From Amycolatopsis albispora (GTDB lineage: Bacteria; Actinomycetota; Actinomycetes; Mycobacteriales; Pseudonocardiaceae), in assembly GCF_003312875.1 (NCBI RefSeq), contig NZ_CP015163.1, positions 4,588,001 through 4,652,000 of the forward strand: DNA of 64,000 bases, given 5' to 3'. Below the pieces are notes generated by a model, which saw only the letters and a list, made by a program, of their open reading frames with translations, did no database searches and was not told the origin of the DNA. Of the stretch, positions 32,231 through 40,303 are shown piece by piece. The translations under genes were made by a program, and so were the position numbers. The stretch's first letter is position 1. Each line of letters begins with the position of its first letter.

Positions 32231-32668
32231 GTGACCAGCAAAATCCGCCAGACCGCCATGATTGTCGCGAACACCGCCGAACTGTCAGCTTTCGGGGTCG
32301 GCGAGCTGAAGACCTTCGCAGTGGCGGTGAAGTCGAGCCACCGGGCTCCGGTGCTCACGGTGACCGGCGACCTCGACCTGCGCACCGCCCCGCACCTGGT
32401 CGCACTCATGGCACGTGAGCTGCGGCAGCGCCCGGCACTGCTGATCCTCGACCTGACCGAGGCCGATTTCCTGGGAGTGCCCGCCGTCGCCGCCATGATG
32501 ACCGGCTGGCGGCAGTGGGGCGCCCCCAGCCAACTGCGACTGGTGGCCAGGAAAAAAGCGATCCTGCGGTCGATTCACCTCACCGGCTGGGATGAATTCG
32601 TGGCCGTTTACGATTCACTGGAAAGCGCGATCCGGGAAACACCGCCGTTGCCGAAGCTTCGTGCGTAG
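32231..32668 (+). CDS. STAS-domain anti-sigma factor antagonist
   Basis: A 145-residue protein with a STAS domain at about residues 38-130 (APVLTVTGDLDLRTAPHLVALMARELRQRPALLILDLTEADFLGVPAVAAMMTGWR). The usual phospho-acceptor Ser of LDxSG is replaced: the strand reads LTEADFLGVPA, so control by phosphorylation is unlikely. GTG 32231 has GGGAG 5 bases upstream. It lies 105 bases after the Asp23 gene, beside a motif that also precedes the small-protein operon. Confidence 0.87.
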   Translation: MTSKIRQTAMIVANTAELSAFGVGELKTFAVAVKSSHRAPVLTVTGDLDLRTAPHLVALMARELRQRPALLILDLTEADFLGVPAVAAMMTGWRQWGAPSQLRLVARKKAILRSIHLTGWDEFVAVYDSLESAIRETPPLPKLRA

Positions 32669-32669
32669 G

Positions 32670-32978
32670 TCAAGTCGCCGGCCATTTGGCTGCCGCCTGC
32701 CGCAACACCGAGGCGATTTCCTGGAAAGTCTCACCGCTGTCGTACTGCTCGACGAGCGTGTCGGTCACCCCCACGACCGCCACGGTCGCCCGGCGGCACG
32801 CTTTGACCATGGCCACCGCCACATCGCCGGGCAGCAAGGAGGAAGCGCCGGTCCCCGCCCCGGCCGCCCGGGTGGCTTCCCACGCCGCATCGACCTTTTC
32901 GAGCGCTTCGACCAGATCTTTCCAGACGGCCAGTTGGTCGGTTCTTCGCATCGCATCGGTGGTGGCCATCAGCGTCAT
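32670..32978 (-). CDS. Hypothetical small helical protein
   Basis: A 102-residue protein I cannot place. It is predicted helical (RRTDQLAVWKDLVEALEKVDAAWEATRAAG, VAMVKACRRATVAVVGVTDTLVEQYDSGETFQEIASVLRQAAAKW). The start is uncertain: ATG 32978 and ATG 32969 are possible and neither has a strong ribosome site. It ends one base from the STAS stop, tail to tail. A copy of the dispersed repeat core AAAGCCACATTC lies upstream at 33053-33064. Confidence 0.55.
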   Translation of the reverse strand: MTLMATTDAMRRTDQLAVWKDLVEALEKVDAAWEATRAAGAGTGASSLLPGDVAVAMVKACRRATVAVVGVTDTLVEQYDSGETFQEIASVLRQAAAKWPAT

Positions 32979-33098
32979 CCCGTGGTTGCCTGCCGGTGGC
33001 GAGTACCCGATCAGCTCCGGCACCCCGAAGTCTACGCCGGAGCCGAGCGAGCCAAAGCCACATTCGTGACGCCTCGGCCGCACCGGGCCGCGTGCCGG

Positions 33099-33707
33099 TC
33101 AATCCAGTACCGGGGCCAGGTATCCGACCAAAGCCCGGTTCAGCTCCGTGACCCATCGCGAGCGTTCCGCCGCCGGGGCTCCGACCACGGTCCCCAGCAG
33201 CGCGCCGAAGATCTGGGTGGACACCACGGCGACCGTCCGCACGCGGTCGGCCGGTAGTTCCGGCCGGCGCGTCCGGATGACCTCGGCGATCCGGCCGACC
33301 ACCGCCTCGTGCAGTGCCCGCGTCGGGGCGGTGAGCCGTTCGGGCAGGTCGACGCCGGTGAACAGCGCCTTGAACCCGGGGTTGGCCAGGTTCACCTCGA
33401 TCATCGGCGCGGTCATCCGCTCCACCAGTTCCGGCAGCGGCAGTCCGGCCGCCGCCGGGTCGAAGGCCTTTTCGTGCGCGGACCGCAGTTGCTCCTGGTA
33501 CCGCTCGGCGAGCGCCTCGGCCAGCGCCTCCTTGTTCGCGAAGAACTGGTACAGGGTGCCCGGCGACACCCCGGCCCGCGCCGCGATGGCGTTGGTGGTC
33601 GCCTTCGCGTAGCCGGTCTCGGCGAACACCTCGGCCGCGGCGTCGGTGAGCTGCTCCATCCGTCGTTGCCCACGCGCCTGGCGGCGCGGGCCTTGTTGTG
33701 CGGGCAC
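33099..33707 (-). CDS. TetR family repressor
   Basis: A 202-residue TetR regulator: N-terminal HTH at about residues 20-65 (RRMEQLTDAAAEVFAETGYAKATTNAIAARAGVSPGTLYQFFANKEALAEAL) and an all-helical ligand domain with NPGFKALFTGVDLPERLTAPTRALHEAVVG. GTG 33707 has GGAGAGG just upstream. It is divergent from an MMPL exporter with a 112-base gap containing nested dyads, so it most likely represses that exporter and itself until a ligand binds. Confidence 0.92.
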   Translation of the reverse strand: MPAQQGPRRQARGQRRMEQLTDAAAEVFAETGYAKATTNAIAARAGVSPGTLYQFFANKEALAEALAERYQEQLRSAHEKAFDPAAAGLPLPELVERMTAPMIEVNLANPGFKALFTGVDLPERLTAPTRALHEAVVGRIAEVIRTRRPELPADRVRTVAVVSTQIFGALLGTVVGAPAAERSRWVTELNRALVGYLAPVLD

Positions 33708-33728
33708 ACCTCTCCTCACCGGACGCGG

Positions 33729-33783
33729 TTGACAAACACGAGCAAACGCTCGTAATTTCAAAGGCGAGCGCTCACTCGTGTTT
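33729..33783. promoter_or_regulatory. TetR operator and MMPL promoter region
   Basis: TTGACA (33729-33734) and a TAATTT-like hexamer (33753-33758) form a plausible promoter reading toward the MMPL gene. AAACACGAG (33734-33742) and its exact complement CTCGTGTTT (33775-33783) are an inverted repeat enclosing a second dyad with GAGCAAACGCTC and the palindrome GAGCGCTC (33766-33773). Overlap of the dyads with the promoter suits repression by the divergent TetR protein. Confidence 0.65.
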
Positions 33784-33819
33784 CTACCCTAACCCGTTCC
33801 CTCCACCGGAGGTCCCGCC

Positions 33820-36012
33820 GTGCCCCGACAACCCGCACTCGAGCGCCTCGGCCGGTTCGCCGTCCGACGGCGCCGCTGGGTGCTCCTCGCCGCCGCCCTG
33901 CTCACGGTGGTCACCGCCGTGCTCGGCGCCGGCGCGCTCAGCGCGCTCTCCCTGTCCAGGATCGACGCGCCAGGCTCCGAATCCGACCGCGCCGCCGAGA
34001 TCCTCGACCAGCAGTTCCACACCGGTACGCCCAACCTCGTCTTCCTGCTCACCGCGAAGCAGGGCACGGTCGACGACCCCGCCGCACGAGCCGAGGGCAC
34101 CCGGTTCACCGACGTGCTCGCCGCGCAGATCGGCGTCGCCGAAGCCGGGTCCTACTGGAGCCGCGGCGACAGCCCGGCGTTGCGCGGCAACGACTCCCGG
34201 CAGGCGCTGGTGCTCGCCCGGGTGCCGGGCGAGGTCAACGAAGCGCGCGCCCGCGTCGGCGAACTCGCCGCCCAGTTCAGCGGGGAGACCGCCGGGTTCC
34301 GCATCGAGGCGGGCGGCCAGGACGTGGTCTTCCGCGAGATCGGCGCGCAGGCCCGCACGGACTTCCTGCGGGCCGAGATCATCGTCATCCCGCTGGTGCT
34401 CGTGCTGCTGATGCTGCTGTACCGCCGGATCACGCTCGCCTTCCTCACCCTCGGCATCGGCGTGTTCGCCATCGTCGGCACGCTCAGCCTGTTGCGCGGC
34501 GTCGCGGCCTTCACCGACGTGTCCACCTTCGCCGCGAACATCGCGCTCGTCATGGGTCTGGCCCTCGGCGTCGACTACTGCCTGTTCGTCATCGCGCGGT
34601 TCCGCGAGGAACTCGGCCGCGGCGCGGAGGTGGGCGACGCCGTGGTCACCGCGGTCCGCACGGCCGGGCGGACGGTGTTGTTCAGCGGGATCACCGTGGC
34701 CGCCTCGCTGCTCGCTCTGTTGCTGTTCCCCTTGTCGTTCCTGCGTTCCTTCGGTTATGCCGGGGCGTTCGTGGTGCTCACCGCGTTGATCGGCGCGCTG
34801 GTCATCCTGCCCGCCGCGCTGGCCACCCTCGGCCACCGCGCGGCCCGGCGCACGCCGGCGCAAACCGGCACCTTCTGGTTCCGGCTCTCCAGCGCGGTGA
34901 TGCGGCGGCCCGTGCTCACCGGCGGGGCGGCCCTGCTGCTCGTCGTGCTGGTCGCGGCCCCCGTGCTCGGCCTGCGGTTCGGCCTGCCTGACGCGCGGAT
35001 CCTGCCCGCGGAAGCGTCGAGCCGGATCACCGCGGAACAGGTGCGGCAGAACTTCGGCCAGGAGGAGTCGGACGCGCTGTACCTGGTCGCCCCGGCCGCC
35101 GAGCCGGGCGCGTTCGCCGACTACGCCCGCCGGGTTTCCGAGGTGCCCGGCGTCGCCCAGGTCGATTCGGCCGCCGGATCATTCCAGAATGGACAGTCCA
35201 TTCCGGGCGGTGCGAACGAGCGCTTCACCCGTGACGGCGGCACCTACCTCACCGCGATCCCGACGCAGTCCACCCTCGAAGGGGACGTGCCCGCCTGGGT
35301 CGCCGACGTACGGGCGGTGCCCGCACCCGCCGAAGTGCTCGTCGGCGGCAGCCCCGCCGAGATGACGGACTGGCGGTCGAGCATGACCGAGCGGATCCCG
35401 TTGGTGCTGGCGGTGATCCTGCTGCTCACCTTCGCCGTGTTGTTCCTGCTCACCGGCAGCGTGCTGCTGCCGCTGAAGGCGACCGTGCTGAACCTGCTCA
35501 GCATCGGGCTGATGTTCGGTGTGCTGGTCTGGGTGTTCCAGGACGGCAACCTGGCCGGTGCGCTCGGCTTCACCGCCACCGGAACGCTGGAGTCCAGCAT
35601 GCCGATGCTGATGTTCTGCGTGGTCTACGGGCTGTCCATGGACTACGAGGTGTTCATCGTGTCCCGCATCCGCGAGGAGTTCCTGCGCACCGGCGACAGC
35701 ACGGCCGCCGTCCCGATCGGGCTCCAGCGCAGCGCACCGCTGGTCACCGCGGCGGCCGCGGTGCTCGCGGCGTCCTTCGCGGTCTACACCACCGGCGGTG
35801 TGGTCTATCTCAAGATGATCGGCCTCGGCATGGCGGTGGCGGTGCTGGTCGACGCCACGCTGATCCGGGGGGTGCTGCTGCCCGCGCTGATGCGGCTGGC
35901 CGGGCGGGCCAACTGGTGGGCACCGCCCGCGCTGCGGCGGATCCACCGGCGGTTCGGCATCGAGGAAGCAGCCAGCGCGCCACCGGTCCAGGACCGGGTG
36001 CCCACAGGCTGA
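33820..36012 (+). CDS. MMPL family RND transporter
   Basis: A 730-residue exporter with the two-fold MMPL layout: one N-terminal helix, an extracytoplasmic domain, five to six helices (about residues 185-340), a second extracytoplasmic domain and five to six helices (about residues 525-700). LGVDYCLFVIARFREELGRG and MSMDYEVFIVSRIREEFLRTG carry the GxDYxxF-type motif used for proton coupling. It would export lipids or drugs. GTG 33820 has GGAGG 7 bases upstream. Control by the divergent TetR gene is likely. Confidence 0.93.
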   Translation: MPRQPALERLGRFAVRRRRWVLLAAALLTVVTAVLGAGALSALSLSRIDAPGSESDRAAEILDQQFHTGTPNLVFLLTAKQGTVDDPAARAEGTRFTDVLAAQIGVAEAGSYWSRGDSPALRGNDSRQALVLARVPGEVNEARARVGELAAQFSGETAGFRIEAGGQDVVFREIGAQARTDFLRAEIIVIPLVLVLLMLLYRRITLAFLTLGIGVFAIVGTLSLLRGVAAFTDVSTFAANIALVMGLALGVDYCLFVIARFREELGRGAEVGDAVVTAVRTAGRTVLFSGITVAASLLALLLFPLSFLRSFGYAGAFVVLTALIGALVILPAALATLGHRAARRTPAQTGTFWFRLSSAVMRRPVLTGGAALLLVVLVAAPVLGLRFGLPDARILPAEASSRITAEQVRQNFGQEESDALYLVAPAAEPGAFADYARRVSEVPGVAQVDSAAGSFQNGQSIPGGANERFTRDGGTYLTAIPTQSTLEGDVPAWVADVRAVPAPAEVLVGGSPAEMTDWRSSMTERIPLVLAVILLLTFAVLFLLTGSVLLPLKATVLNLLSIGLMFGVLVWVFQDGNLAGALGFTATGTLESSMPMLMFCVVYGLSMDYEVFIVSRIREEFLRTGDSTAAVPIGLQRSAPLVTAAAAVLAASFAVYTTGGVVYLKMIGLGMAVAVLVDATLIRGVLLPALMRLAGRANWWAPPALRRIHRRFGIEEAASAPPVQDRVPTG

Positions 36013-36052
36013 CGGCCAGCGGCGGCGGGCCCGGTTGTCTAGGGTGTGCCCC

Positions 36053-37150
36053 ATGCGTGTGTCGCTGGATGCCGTGAAGACCCGCGCCGCGCTGCGCACG
36101 TCGGCGCGGATCTCCCTGCAGGTGCTGGTGGTGCTGGCGCTGACCGGGGTGGTGCTGTGGCTGCTCGGCCGGATGTGGGCGGTGGTCTGGCCGGTGGTGA
36201 TCGCGCTGCTGATCACCACGCTCACCTGGCCGATCGCCCGGTTCCTGCGCCGCCGCCGCTGGCCGGCCGCACTGGCCGCGGCGGCGGTGACCGTGTTGTT
36301 CCTGCTGCTCGTCGCCGGGATCGTGCTGCTCATCGTGCTCCCGGTGGCGAGCCAGTCCGGCGCGCTGGCCGACGGGGTGGTCGACGGCATCCAGCAGCTG
36401 CGGCAGTGGGCGGCCGGGCCGCCGCTGAACATCGGCGAGGCCCAGATCAGCGGCGCGCTGGACACCGCGGTCACCCGGATCCAGGACAGCGTCGGCAGCA
36501 TTCTCACCGCGACCGCCACCGGTGTCGGCACCGTGGCCAACGGCCTGGTCACCGCGGTGCTGTCGGTGTTCCTGATGTTCTTCTTCCTCAAGGACGGGCC
36601 GCGTTTCCTGCCGTGGCTGGGCCGTCAGCTGCCGGGGCGCCTCGCCACCGACGTGCCGGTGGTGGCGGAGCGGTGCTGGGGCACGCTCGGCTCGTTCGTG
36701 CGGTCACAGGCCTTCGTCGGCCTGCTCGACGCGGTGTTCATCGGGCTCGGCCTGTGGATCGTCGGGGTGCCGCTGGTGCTGCCGCTGGCGGTGCTGACCT
36801 TCGTCGCGGCGTTCGTGCCGATCATCGGCGCGCTGTTCGCCGGTGCGGTGGCGGTGCTCATCGCGCTGGTGTTCAACGGCTGGGTCGAGGCGCTGATCGT
36901 GCTGGGCATCATCATCCTGGTGCAGCAGCTGGAGGGCAACGTCTTCCAGCCCATGCTGCAGAGCCGCGGGCTCGGCCTCCACGCCGGGGTGGTGCTGCTG
37001 GCGGTGACGCTGGGCGGCAGCCTCGCGGGCATCACCGGCAGCCTGCTGGCCGTCCCGGTCGCGGCGATGTTCGCGGTGATCTGGACCTACGTCCGAGACC
37101 AGCTGAGCACGGCGCCGGAAGAAGACGAGCCGCTCGAAACTCCCACCTGA
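36053..37150 (+). CDS. AI-2E family transporter (YdiK/PerM-like)
   Basis: A 365-residue membrane protein with about eight hydrophobic helices and the family pattern FLMFFFLKDGPRFLPWL, followed by FVRSQAFVGLLDAVFIGLGLWIVGVPLVLPLAVLTFVAAFVPIIGALFAG and VQQLEGNVFQPMLQSRGLGLHAGVVLLAV. The family name comes from an AI-2 exporter; most actinomycete members have unknown cargo and some work as Na+/H+ antiporters. ATG 36053 is preferred over a GTG 18 bases upstream because the helical N-terminus starts there. Confidence 0.9.
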   Translation: MRVSLDAVKTRAALRTSARISLQVLVVLALTGVVLWLLGRMWAVVWPVVIALLITTLTWPIARFLRRRRWPAALAAAAVTVLFLLLVAGIVLLIVLPVASQSGALADGVVDGIQQLRQWAAGPPLNIGEAQISGALDTAVTRIQDSVGSILTATATGVGTVANGLVTAVLSVFLMFFFLKDGPRFLPWLGRQLPGRLATDVPVVAERCWGTLGSFVRSQAFVGLLDAVFIGLGLWIVGVPLVLPLAVLTFVAAFVPIIGALFAGAVAVLIALVFNGWVEALIVLGIIILVQQLEGNVFQPMLQSRGLGLHAGVVLLAVTLGGSLAGITGSLLAVPVAAMFAVIWTYVRDQLSTAPEEDEPLETPT

Positions 37151-37214
37151 CGGAAGTGGGCTCAGTGGAACGGGGAGCCCGCCATCGAGTACTTCGCCTG
37201 TCCGTGGCAAGGTC

Positions 37215-39269
37215 GTGAATCGGCGTGGCTTTCGGCCGAACCGGCCGGTCGAGAGCGGGCAGCCCACCGTCGTGGTGGCTGTGCACGACGGGTTCTACGG
37301 TTGCGGCACCGGCGCCGGTTACGCCAATCGCGGCTTTCTGGACGCGCTCATCACGCTCCTGCCGCCGGGCGTGCGGCTGGTCGTGCTCCCGGTCTGGCTC
37401 AGCGAGCGATCCCACGAGCGGCACCCCGAGTGGCACGCCTCGGCGCGGCGGTTGCTGAGCCGGGTGAACGCCAAGGTGCTGCCCGTCGACAACGGCACCG
37501 GCGGCCGCGACCGCTGGGGTGGCCTGGCCAATTTCCGCCGGCTCGCCGTGCACACCGCGCAGCGCATCCGCGAGCTGCCTTCGGCCGGTTCGTTGCTGGT
37601 GATCGCCTTCGACGTCCCGTTCCTCGGCCTGGCAGCCGAACTGCCGCCCGCGGTCCGGGAGCGCACGGTGCTCGTGCCGCGGTCGAGCGGGCTGCTGCAC
37701 ACCCCGTGGGACCACGCCCGGATCCGCTGGGAACGAAATGCGCTGCAAACCGACGGAACGCGCATCGGCGCCATTTCCGGCTACATGGACGCTCACCTGC
37801 GCGCCGACTACGGCGTGCCCCGGAGCGCCATGGTGTCGTTGCGGGACGGCCTGTCCCACCGCGAGTGGCCCCGGTACCAGCGGCGCCCATCGGCGTTCCC
37901 GGGCTTGCCGCCGGAGTTCCTGCTGTCCATGGGAAGAGCCCAGCCCTACAAGGGTTTCGACGACCTGCTCGACGCACTCGCCCTGCTCCGCGCCGACGGC
38001 TCCCCGGTTCCGCCGCTGGTGCTGGCGGCGAGCGACGAGTCCCCCGAGACCACCGGCTACCAGCAGGCGCTCGTCGCCCGGTTGCGCGAGCTGGACCTCC
38101 CGGTGACGCTGCTGTCCAGGTTCCGCCCGCAGGTCGCCGACCTGCTCGGGCACCCGGGGCTGCGCGGCGTGGTCGTGCCGTCCCGGGTGGAGCCGTTCGG
38201 CCGGATCCCGCTGGAAGCGTTCGCGGCCGGTGCCGCGCCGGTGATCACCACCACCGCGGGCGGGCTGGCCGAGCAGGTCACCGACGGCGTCACCGGGTTC
38301 CTGTGCCCGCCGAGCTCTCCCGCGCGGCTCGGCGACGCACTCCGCCGGGCGCTGGCTCTCGACCCGGCGGAGCGGGCCCGGATGCGCCGGCGTGGGTTCC
38401 ACCGCGCGGTGCACGCGCACGACCACGTCGACGCGGTCCGCCGTTTCGTGAGCCACGTCGCCCCGTGGCTCGAGCTACCCGATCCCGATGGTCGGTTACG
38501 GTTGCTGGGCACCACCGCGCCACCTCGTCCAGCAGGGAGATCCGTGTCCACCGTGCCCCCGGTCAAAGTCCCGATCGGCCTGCAGGCGCGGCACTGGAAC
38601 ACCGTCGAGCCGCAGCGGCTGGTCCTCGTCGTCGCGCACCACGTCACCTCGCTGCTGAGGCTGCTCGACGTCGTGACGGTGTTCGACTCGGATCCCCGGA
38701 TCCAGGTGGTGTTCAGCTGGAACGGCTCGGACCCCTTCCGGCACGGGCTGCACCGGTTCCTCGACGAGCTGGGCGTGGTCACGATCCCGTGGCACCAGGC
38801 CATCGACACCCGGTTCGACCTGGCGATCGCGGCCAACTTCGGCGGGCTCACCGAGCTGGATGCCCCGATCGTGATCTTGCCGCACGGCGCTGGCTATGCT
38901 AAATATTCGCCCGGAGCCCGGAGCCCGGAGCCCGGAGCCCGGAGCCCGGAACCCGGAACCCGGAACCCGGAACCCGGAACCCGGAACCCGGAACCCGGAA
39001 CCCGGAACCCGGAACCCGGAACCCGGAACCCGGAACCCGGAACCCGTTCGGCTTCGGTCCCGAGTGGCTGCTCTACGACGGCCGTCCCATCGCGGATTCG
39101 CTGGTCCTCTCCCACGAAGACCAGTTGCCGCTGCTCCAGGCCAGCGCCCCCGCCGCCGTGCCCACCGCGGTCGTCGCCGGGGATCCGTGCTTCGACCGGA
39201 TGTTGCGCAGCGCGCACCTGCGTGAGAGCTACCGCGCGGCGCTGGGCGTCAGCCCCGGCCAGAAGCTGA
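37215..39269 (+). CDS. GT4 glycosyltransferase joined to a second GT-B-like domain; frame broken at a heptamer repeat
   Basis: GTG 37215 opens a frame with a GT4 glycosyltransferase at residues 15-420 (VHDGFYGCGTGAGYANRGFLDAL, FLLSMGRAQPYKGFDDLLDALALL, and SRVEPFGRIPLEAFAAGAAPVITTTAGGLAEQVTDGVTGF with the ExFGRIPLE donor motif). It continues with no stop into a second domain (IGLQARHWNTVEPQRLVLVVAHHVT, IVILPHGAGY), which may start independently at GTG 38544 behind AGGGAG. At 38913 it meets 19 copies of a 7-base repeat and leaves in the wrong frame, ending with nonsense residues at 39269. The correct frame resumes at 39047. One more or two fewer repeats would give a single chain to 40303. Confidence 0.8.
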   Translation: MNRRGFRPNRPVESGQPTVVVAVHDGFYGCGTGAGYANRGFLDALITLLPPGVRLVVLPVWLSERSHERHPEWHASARRLLSRVNAKVLPVDNGTGGRDRWGGLANFRRLAVHTAQRIRELPSAGSLLVIAFDVPFLGLAAELPPAVRERTVLVPRSSGLLHTPWDHARIRWERNALQTDGTRIGAISGYMDAHLRADYGVPRSAMVSLRDGLSHREWPRYQRRPSAFPGLPPEFLLSMGRAQPYKGFDDLLDALALLRADGSPVPPLVLAASDESPETTGYQQALVARLRELDLPVTLLSRFRPQVADLLGHPGLRGVVVPSRVEPFGRIPLEAFAAGAAPVITTTAGGLAEQVTDGVTGFLCPPSSPARLGDALRRALALDPAERARMRRRGFHRAVHAHDHVDAVRRFVSHVAPWLELPDPDGRLRLLGTTAPPRPAGRSVSTVPPVKVPIGLQARHWNTVEPQRLVLVVAHHVTSLLRLLDVVTVFDSDPRIQVVFSWNGSDPFRHGLHRFLDELGVVTIPWHQAIDTRFDLAIAANFGGLTELDAPIVILPHGAGYAKYSPGARSPEPGARSPEPGTRNPEPGTRNPEPGTRNPEPGTRNPEPGTRSASVPSGCSTTAVPSRIRWSSPTKTSCRCSRPAPPPPCPPRSSPGIRASTGCCAARTCVRATARRWASAPARS
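38913..39045 (+). repeat. Heptanucleotide tandem repeat (5 x GGAGCCC then 14 x GGAACCC)
   Basis: Nineteen perfect 7-base units, 133 bases. The first five are GGAGCCC and the next fourteen GGAACCC, with no other variation. Seven is not a multiple of three, so each gain or loss of a unit changes the reading frame of the gene that contains it. The in-frame reading of the tract is a seven-residue cycle (RNPEPGT). With 19 units, the frame entering from upstream and the frame of the downstream domain do not match; 17 or 20 units would join them. Nothing similar occurs elsewhere in the window. Confidence 0.97.
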
Positions 39270-40303
39270 TCACCATCACCAGCACCTGGTCCACCCGATC
39301 GCTGCTCGGCACCTGGCCGTCGTTGTTCCGCGAGACCCTCGCCGGCCTGGACGCCGAGACCCACCGGGTCTGCGCCGTTCTCCACCCGAACATCTGGCAC
39401 GGCCACGGCCCCTGGCAGGTCCACACCTGGCTGGCCGACTGCATCCGGGCCGGCCTGATCGTGGTCCCGCCGACCGAGGGCTGGCAGGCCACGCTCATCG
39501 CCGCCGACCTGGTCCTGGGCGACCACGGCGCCACCACCTGCTACGGCGCCGGGATCGGCACCAAGGTCCTGCTCGCCGCGTTCCCGGACGCCGACGTCGT
39601 CCCCGGCTCCGCGGCCGGGGTGCTCGGCGACACGGCCGGACGCCTGCACCGGCATTCCCCGCTGCACCAGCAGATCACCCGAGCACTGGCGGCTCCTCCG
39701 GCCGACGCGGAGCCCGTCGGCTCGGCGCTGACGTCCTGCCCCGGCGAGTCAGCCGCTCGCCTGAGGACCTTGTTCTACCGCCACCTCAACCTGGACGAGC
39801 CGACGTCCGCGGCCCTCGTGCCACCGATCCCACCAGGCGCCCTCACCGTCCAATCGCGACAGAACGCCACCGCGGACCACGTGGTGTGCACCATCGGCGA
39901 CACCGTCCACGCCGTCCGCTACCCGGCCGAGATCACCGGGACCAGCGCGACCGAAGCACTGCTGGACACCGCTTGCCTGGTGGTGCACGAGGACCACGCC
40001 CAACCCGACCTGGTGACCAAGGCGACCGCGGTGCTCATCGAAGGCACCGACCTCGCCGAGGCACGCCGGCGCCACCCCACCGCAACGGTGCTGGCCACCG
40101 CCGCGCCGGGTGACGGCCGGATCCTGGTCCGCGACAGCTGGCAAGTGGCGCTGCACACCGATTCCCCGGCCCTGGCCGCCGCGGCCGTGCACACCTGGCT
40201 CGCGACCCGCGGTGACCTCGGCACGTTGCCGCCGCGGTTCGTGATCACCACCGGTACCAGGACCGTGCCGGTGGAGTCAGTCGTCGTCCGCCGACTGCCC
40301 TGA
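39047..40303 (+). pseudogene. Downstream half of the split glycosyltransferase (out of frame in this copy)
   Basis: From 39047 the proper frame resumes as FGFGPEWLLYDGRPIADSLVLSHEDQLPLLQASAP and runs about 418 codons to TGA 40303. It includes AVVAGDPCFDRMLRSAHLRESYRAALG, WHGHGPWQVHTWLADCIRAGLIVVPPTEGWQATLIAADLVLGDHGATTCYGA, which looks like the donor half of a GT-B or CDP-glycerol-type transferase and completes the domain begun at about 38544. No convincing start codon with a ribosome site opens it, so it is probably silent unless the repeat length changes. The last 27 bases overlap the convergent STAND gene. I label it a pseudogene only in the sense of the present OFF state. Confidence 0.7.

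Noticed and set aside
38913..39045. CRISPR-like array
   Set aside because: The units are contiguous 7-mers with no spacers and lie inside a coding region; no cas genes are present.
38896..39225. A plus-strand reading frame through the heptamer tract that looks like a proline-rich repeat protein
   Set aside because: Any 7-base repeat gives a seven-residue cycle in all three frames; the flanking codons in this frame are not protein-like and both flanks belong to a glycosyltransferase in other frames.
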